Source of the DNA: an uncultured Collinsella sp. | GTDB taxonomy: Bacteria > Actinomycetota > Coriobacteriia > Coriobacteriales > Coriobacteriaceae | Reading direction: 5' to 3' | DNA length: 64,000 bases | Assembly (NCBI GenBank): GCA_900540855.1 | Contig: UQHK01000003.1 | Span: 1-64,000 of the forward strand | Shown: in pieces, positions 60,601 to 64,000 of the stretch | Layout: each line of letters opens with the position of its first letter | How positions within the stretch are numbered: the first letter of the stretch is position 1 | Notes under the pieces: model-generated | What the model saw: only the letters and a program-made list of their open reading frames with translations | The model's database searches: none | What the model was told of the DNA's origin: nothing | Translations under genes and position numbers: made by a program

Positions 60601-63600
60601 TCGCCCTCGACGAGCTGGAAGGAGAACTCGCCGTCCTTGAGGTCGCGCCCGGTCAGGACCTTGGTCGCGGTGATCTGGTCGGTGACGCTAAATTCGCCGG
60701 GGTTCGGCTTGTAGGAATTCTCGAACTCAGCAGTCTTGGCATCCTTCAGCTCGTGCTTCGCCACGAGCTTGCCCTTGCCGTTATCGGTGATCGTAGTCAC
60801 GACGGTATAGGTCTTATCGTCGTAGGCGATGCCGTTGCCTTCGGCGCCCTTGGCCTCACGCAGGATATAGGTATGCTCGCCGGCCTTGTCGTAGGTGATT
60901 TTGTCCATGACGATCTTGCCGTCGGCATCGTTCTTGCCGGTGGCGACGACCTTGCCGTCCTCGACGAGCTCGAAGGAGAACTCGCCGGCGGTCATGTCAC
61001 GCCCGGTCAGGAACTTGGTCGCGGTGATCTGATCGGTGACACTGGAGTTCACGGGAGTAACGCTGTAAGCATTCTCGAAGATAGCCTTCTCGACGTCCTG
61101 CAGCTCATGCTTAACCGTGAGCTTGCCATTGCCATCATCGGTGACGGTGGTCACGATGGTGTAGGCCGCGGTGCTGTAGGTGATACCGTTGTCGGCGTCG
61201 ACCTTGGTCTCGCGCAGCATGTAGGTGTGCTCGCCAGCCGCAGTGTAGGTGATCTTGTCCATCGTGATCTTGCCGTCGGCCGCATTGGTGCCCCTGGCGA
61301 CGACCTTGTTACCCTCGACGAGCTCGAAGGAGAACTCGCCTTCCTTGAGGTCGCGGCCTGTCAGGGTCTTGGTCGCGGTGATCTGGTCGGTGACGCTGGA
61401 CTTATTCGGGGCAGTGTTGTACTTGTTCTCAAAGCGTGCCGGCTTGGTGCCCTCGAGCGCATGGGTCACCTTAAGCGTGCCGTCGCCGTTGTCGATGACG
61501 CTCGTCTTGATGGTGTAGTTCGTCTTATCGTACGTAATCCCGTTGCTCAGCCCCGCCTCGTTGGGGAGCTTCTCGCGCAGCGTGTAGGTGTGATTGCCAG
61601 GCTTATCGTAAGTGATTTTGTCCATGGCAATCGTGCCGTCGGCAGCGTTAGTGCCCTTGGCGACGACCTTGTTACCCTCGACGAGCTCGAAGGAGAACTC
61701 GCCCTCCTTGAGGTCGCGCCCGGTCAGGACCTTGGTCGCGGTGATCTGGTCCTCGACAGGCTTCACGCTATAGGTGTTCTTGAACTCGGTCTCGCCCGAG
61801 ATCTTTTCAACGTCGGCCTTAAGCTCGCCCTTGGCGTTAACCGTCACAGTCACCTTGAACGTGGCAACGTTCTTGCTGTAGGTAATGCCACCGGCGTCGC
61901 CCTTGACCTCGCGGACCTCATAGGTGTACTCGCCCGGCTCGGCATAAGTAATCTTGCCAAAGTTAATGGCTGCCTTGCCCTTGTCGAGATCGGCATTGGT
62001 CACAGTTACGGTCGCGGGGTCGGGCATCGGGGCATTGTTGTCGGACGTCGCGGAGAGCTCAAACTCAAACGCATCCGTATCCGCCCACTTGCGGCCCTCG
62101 AGCACCTTGGTCAGACCAAAGTCAGTCTTGGTATCAACCGCTGTCGGCTTGGTTGCAAGGCTAAAGATAATCTTGCCGTTGTTGCCCAGGTGCGAATGCA
62201 CGTGCGTGGAAGTCGCAACGGAGGAAAGGTCATTCCACCTGGGGTTAAGCACGTCGCGCGCGGTCTCGGTCTTGTTGCCGTTCGCCTCCACATCGTCCTT
62301 GGTGGTATGCAGCTGGTCGATATAGGCCAAGCGCGCGGTTCCCTTATTAAAGGACCAATAGCCGTCATCTTTGACCAGAGCGCCGTCGTAGCTGGCGATC
62401 TCGTGCCCCTCAAACTCCACAACGGCATAGTCGTCCTTCGGCTTGCCGTTTGCGCCCATCGCCACAAACTCGTCCTTGTAGTAATAGACGTCGTTGCCCT
62501 GCGGCTTTACCGTCGCGCGCTGGGTGCATTCCTTGTCCGTGTAGATAGGCGTGATTTTTTGGAAGTAATAGTAGCTGTTGGTATCGGCGGGCTCAAACTC
62601 GGCGACAACATCGCCCAGCTCGCCGCCCGACCACTTGTTGGCCAGGAAGTAGACCGTCTGGTTGTCGGCACCCTTATGTTTCTCGATATACTTCTTGAGT
62701 CCGTCATCGGGCGTAAACAGGTTGTTACGCGCGGCGTCCTTGACGCTCGAGGTGTATTTAATCTGAATAGGCTTGATGTCATTGAGCGACGTGCGCTCAA
62801 AGATCCCGTTTTCCATGTCCACGTGATAGCGGATCAGCGGAATCAGTGATGCGGGAATCTTGACCGTCACGATATCGCCCTGCTGCGCATTGGCAGAGCG
62901 CTCGACGGTGATGACCAGGTCCTTGGCCACGCCCGAAAACTCGTACGTGTCCGTATTGCCCTTGGTTGTCTTGGTCACTTCATCAAAGGGGACGCCATTA
63001 ATCTGAGCGCTGACAAACGTATCGACCTGCATAAAGTCGCCCAGCTCATCACTAAAGGTGATGTAGCCGGACTTGCTCTCGTCGTAACCATCCTCGATCT
63101 GAGTGGGAGAGCCCTTGCCCGAGGTGATAGAGCTCGAGATATCATCAAACACCTTCTTGAGCTCATCGGCGTTCGACGCAGCCTTGTAGAAATCGGAATT
63201 CTCCGTGCGCTTACCAAGCTCATTGGTTGTGTAGGACGTGGCGTTTGGATAGTTGCTCGACACGGCGTGCATGAACTTGTTTTCGTTGCTCGTCCAGTAG
63301 TTCGTAGGATCGGCAGCGGGATTCGCACCATTAAAGATGCCGATCGTATAAATGTCGGCACCTTTATTCTTGAGACTCTTGGCGCTTTTGACGGCGCTAT
63401 CGGCAACACTTGCTTGGAATCCACTAGAACTCGTAGGTGAACCATCAGCGAAGAAGACAACGATCTTCTTGGCGTCGGCGCGACCAGACGAAAATACCCC
63501 ATCAGCCAGCTGTAAGCCATAGTCGGCGCGCGTGGCGCCATTAGGACTGATGGAGTTGACCGTACTCTTAAGGCTCGTCGCGTCATCGCCCGTGCAGGGC

Positions 63601-64000
63601 GTCAGCTTCTTCATGGTCTGCGAGTAGTTGTACCTATACCCCGACTCCCAATACGTGTCGTTGCCGACCCAATCAGCCCTACTTCCCGCAAACTTTACGA
63701 TGGCAACCTGATGCTGCTTGGAAGCATCGATCTTTGCATTCTGCTCGGCAATGGCGTCGATAAAGGAACTGGCAGCGTTCTTAAGTGCGGTGATGCGTTT
63801 GGTCTGATCGTTGCCGCCCATGCTCTCATCCATCGACCCGGAGGCATCAAGCACCATCACGATATCGAGCGGTTTAGTGACCAGCGACGTTGTGTCAGAA
63901 GTCGAAGACATCGTGGAGAGCGTTGTCACAAAGTCGGACTTTTCGTCCTCTGCGGGCTCGACCGTCTTGTCCGTCCAGATTCGGCCTACATAACGTGTCG
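57636..64000 (-). CDS. Giant sortase-anchored adhesin: VWA domain plus eleven pilin-like repeats (5' end outside window)
   Basis: At least 2,121 residues; the frame stays open to the window edge, and residues before the VWA domain (YVGRIWTDKTVEP) match the GRIWTDKSV segment that precedes VWA in such adhesins, so the true start lies outside. VWA MIDAS is DIVMVLDASGSMD. Eleven SpaA/FctA-like repeats follow, most opening TATKVLTGRDLKEGEFSFEL, with a YTLRE Glu and closing FENKY Asn: the Lys-Glu-Asn set for intramolecular isopeptide bonds. An acidic Ala/Glu/Asp stretch (DNA about 58741-58850) interrupts one repeat. The end is LPTTGDQQ, a hydrophobic helix and WGIRKR, a sortase signal. No sortase is in the window. 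Confidence 0.92.
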   Translation of the reverse strand, partial: TRYVGRIWTDKTVEPAEDEKSDFVTTLSTMSSTSDTTSLVTKPLDIVMVLDASGSMDESMGGNDQTKRITALKNAASSFIDAIAEQNAKIDASKQHQVAIVKFAGSRADWVGNDTYWESGYRYNYSQTMKKLTPCTGDDATSLKSTVNSISPNGATRADYGLQLADGVFSSGRADAKKIVVFFADGSPTSSSGFQASVADSAVKSAKSLKNKGADIYTIGIFNGANPAADPTNYWTSNENKFMHAVSSNYPNATSYTTNELGKRTENSDFYKAASNADELKKVFDDISSSITSGKGSPTQIEDGYDESKSGYITFSDELGDFMQVDTFVSAQINGVPFDEVTKTTKGNTDTYEFSGVAKDLVITVERSANAQQGDIVTVKIPASLIPLIRYHVDMENGIFERTSLNDIKPIQIKYTSSVKDAARNNLFTPDDGLKKYIEKHKGADNQTVYFLANKWSGGELGDVVAEFEPADTNSYYYFQKITPIYTDKECTQRATVKPQGNDVYYYKDEFVAMGANGKPKDDYAVVEFEGHEIASYDGALVKDDGYWSFNKGTARLAYIDQLHTTKDDVEANGNKTETARDVLNPRWNDLSSVATSTHVHSHLGNNGKIIFSLATKPTAVDTKTDFGLTKVLEGRKWADTDAFEFELSATSDNNAPMPDPATVTVTNADLDKGKAAINFGKITYAEPGEYTYEVREVKGDAGGITYSKNVATFKVTVTVNAKGELKADVEKISGETEFKNTYSVKPVEDQITATKVLTGRDLKEGEFSFELVEGNKVVAKGTNAADGTIAMDKITYDKPGNHTYTLREKLPNEAGLSNGITYDKTNYTIKTSVIDNGDGTLKVTHALEGTKPARFENKYNTAPNKSSVTDQITATKTLTGRDLKEGEFSFELVEGNKVVARGTNAADGKITMDKITYTAAGEHTYMLRETKVDADNGITYSTAAYTIVTTVTDDGNGKLTVKHELQDVEKAIFENAYSVTPVNSSVTDQITATKFLTGRDMTAGEFSFELVEDGKVVATGKNDADGKIVMDKITYDKAGEHTYILREAKGAEGNGIAYDDKTYTVVTTITDNGKGKLVAKHELKDAKTAEFENSYKPNPGEFSVTDQITATKVLTGRDLKDGEFSFQLVEGDKVVATGKNAADGTITMSPVKYEKAGTHTYTLREVNGGTTSKGITYSDAKFTIETTITDNGDGTLSAQHVLKNAEAAIFKNTYSVTPLDTELDFGLSKAIDGRDWTDADKFSFTISAAEGTDAPLPDPATVTVSKKDAKDGIAAINFGEIRYTAAGTYKYEIRENAGNAAGMTYDGHVATAEVTVTENGEGKLTANVTKKESGRFTNTYRTELDYAAAGGLKLSKALSGRPMTEGQFTFTVTPADAASANALGLHEGANVYKSPAATEGTVGLIDILAGKEVKFTQADAGKTFKCTVAETNDHKPGYTYDDAVRTVTIAIADDTAGTLTATTTVSGGPEGTHETIHKSGENKVESALVPFKNSYSASTDAHGGDVAQIVATKTLTGRPMVDGEFYFGIAYAGETEAIEGTCVTNLNGQVSFGALHYTTEMLADLVNANRAIRTDTDAKLAWTINYTAFEYTSPLAAKGITAATPSFSFKVIVVDNGDGTLTATPAYDGIQPLFENVYGADAADAALAGTKKLQAAEGLTPADIAGKFTFTVTADEAGAPMPERTTATNDAAGNVDFGKIHFTLDDLNRALGVTDDATDKAEADEADEAEADEAEAEEADADADANADEPSDESEPAAPTAPRSHTFTYTVTESGSAPGVINDANATRKVSYTVTDDGAGHLIVKRDGGDGAAFTFTNTYSVTPTDSSVTDQVKTVKRLTGRDLAAGEFTFELLEDGVTVASGTNDVNGNVTLSPIHYEAPGTHTYMLREACPNALGLYKGVTYDGTTYTVVTTVSDNGDGTLTATHKLEGTTESAGFTNKYHAMPTQVSIGAIKVLEGRELKKDEFSFKLVGEDIESTVTNDADGKINFDKFEYDEPGTYVYTISEVKGDEAGMTYDKSVFTATVNVVDDGEGNLKANVAFTKGDKSVEGIVFNNTYKKPETPVPTPDPGMPKTVTNIVKTVKGFLPTTGDQQAAALLMAFVIAMAGVGALVWGIRKR
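60300..61760. repeat. Tandem internal repeats of the adhesin gene, period about 354-363 bp
   Basis: The block TTGGTCGCGGTGATCTG recurs with start points of the inner TGATCTG at 60671, 61025, 61379 and 61742. Each unit encodes one pilin-like domain; the DNA similarity between units is high enough for unequal recombination. Confidence 0.8.

Noticed and set aside
57489..62849. A 1,786-codon open frame on the + strand opposite the adhesin gene
   Set aside because: It is antisense to the repeat-rich adhesin; its repeats mirror the sense repeats, and open antisense frames are expected in high-GC DNA. No family resemblance.

Overview
The window is high-GC DNA that reads most like a gut Coriobacteriia chromosome, probably Collinsella or a close relative. 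This rests on gene style (split transketolase, Eggerthella-like NRAMP variant, three NarL/LuxR-type signalling genes in a row, LPxTG surface adhesin, no outer-membrane genes) and on dense intergenic hairpin repeats. No rRNA or tRNA was found, so the assignment is an inference.

Layout. 1-600 is the 5' part of an IS110-type transposase cut by the window edge, followed by its GC-rich non-coding end and hairpin repeats. 1.1-5.0 kb carries pyrE and an MgtA-type Mg2+ P-type ATPase. 5.1-13.0 kb is a carbohydrate island: ROK kinase, remnant of a DUF5605-type glycosidase, apiosidase-like DUF4038 hydrolase, PTS EIIBC, a divergent alpha/beta hydrolase and a DUF1593 nucleoside-hydrolase-like protein. 13.2-17.5 kb is a four-gene zinc-ribbon/SPFH/lipoprotein cassette. 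17.7-21.7 kb is a three-gene signalling operon (7TM sensor, histidine kinase, response regulator). 22.0-33.5 kb is a second carbohydrate island: 6-phospho-beta-glucosidase, DUF4867, luxS, then an isomerase / split transketolase / FGGY kinase operon, its LacI regulator, and nucleoside hydrolase plus ribokinase.

33.7-48 kb holds an OatA-like acyltransferase, an MgtE-like protein coupled to an NRAMP-family transporter with a changed metal site, a deacetylase-like protein lacking its zinc histidines, PRC-barrel and YtxH proteins, a CorC-type CBS protein, hemolysin III, an alpha/beta hydrolase behind a clear promoter with twin operators, and a DUF362 ferredoxin. 48-57 kb carries two ABC systems; the second is divergent from a two-component pair. 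57.6-64 kb is one very large sortase-anchored adhesin (VWA domain plus eleven pilin-like repeats), cut at its N-terminus by the window end.

The two carbohydrate islands may form one regulon: similar TAAAC/GTTTA dyads lie between the PTS gene and the esterase and also upstream of the isomerase operon, next to the LacI gene. The enzyme set (apiosidase-like hydrolase, isomerase, FGGY kinase, bipartite transketolase) matches the logic of D-apiose catabolism. The other striking feature is a family of intergenic hairpins with a conserved 13-nt loop and changing but still complementary stems, plus larger palindromes whose outer arms differ while part of the interior is shared.
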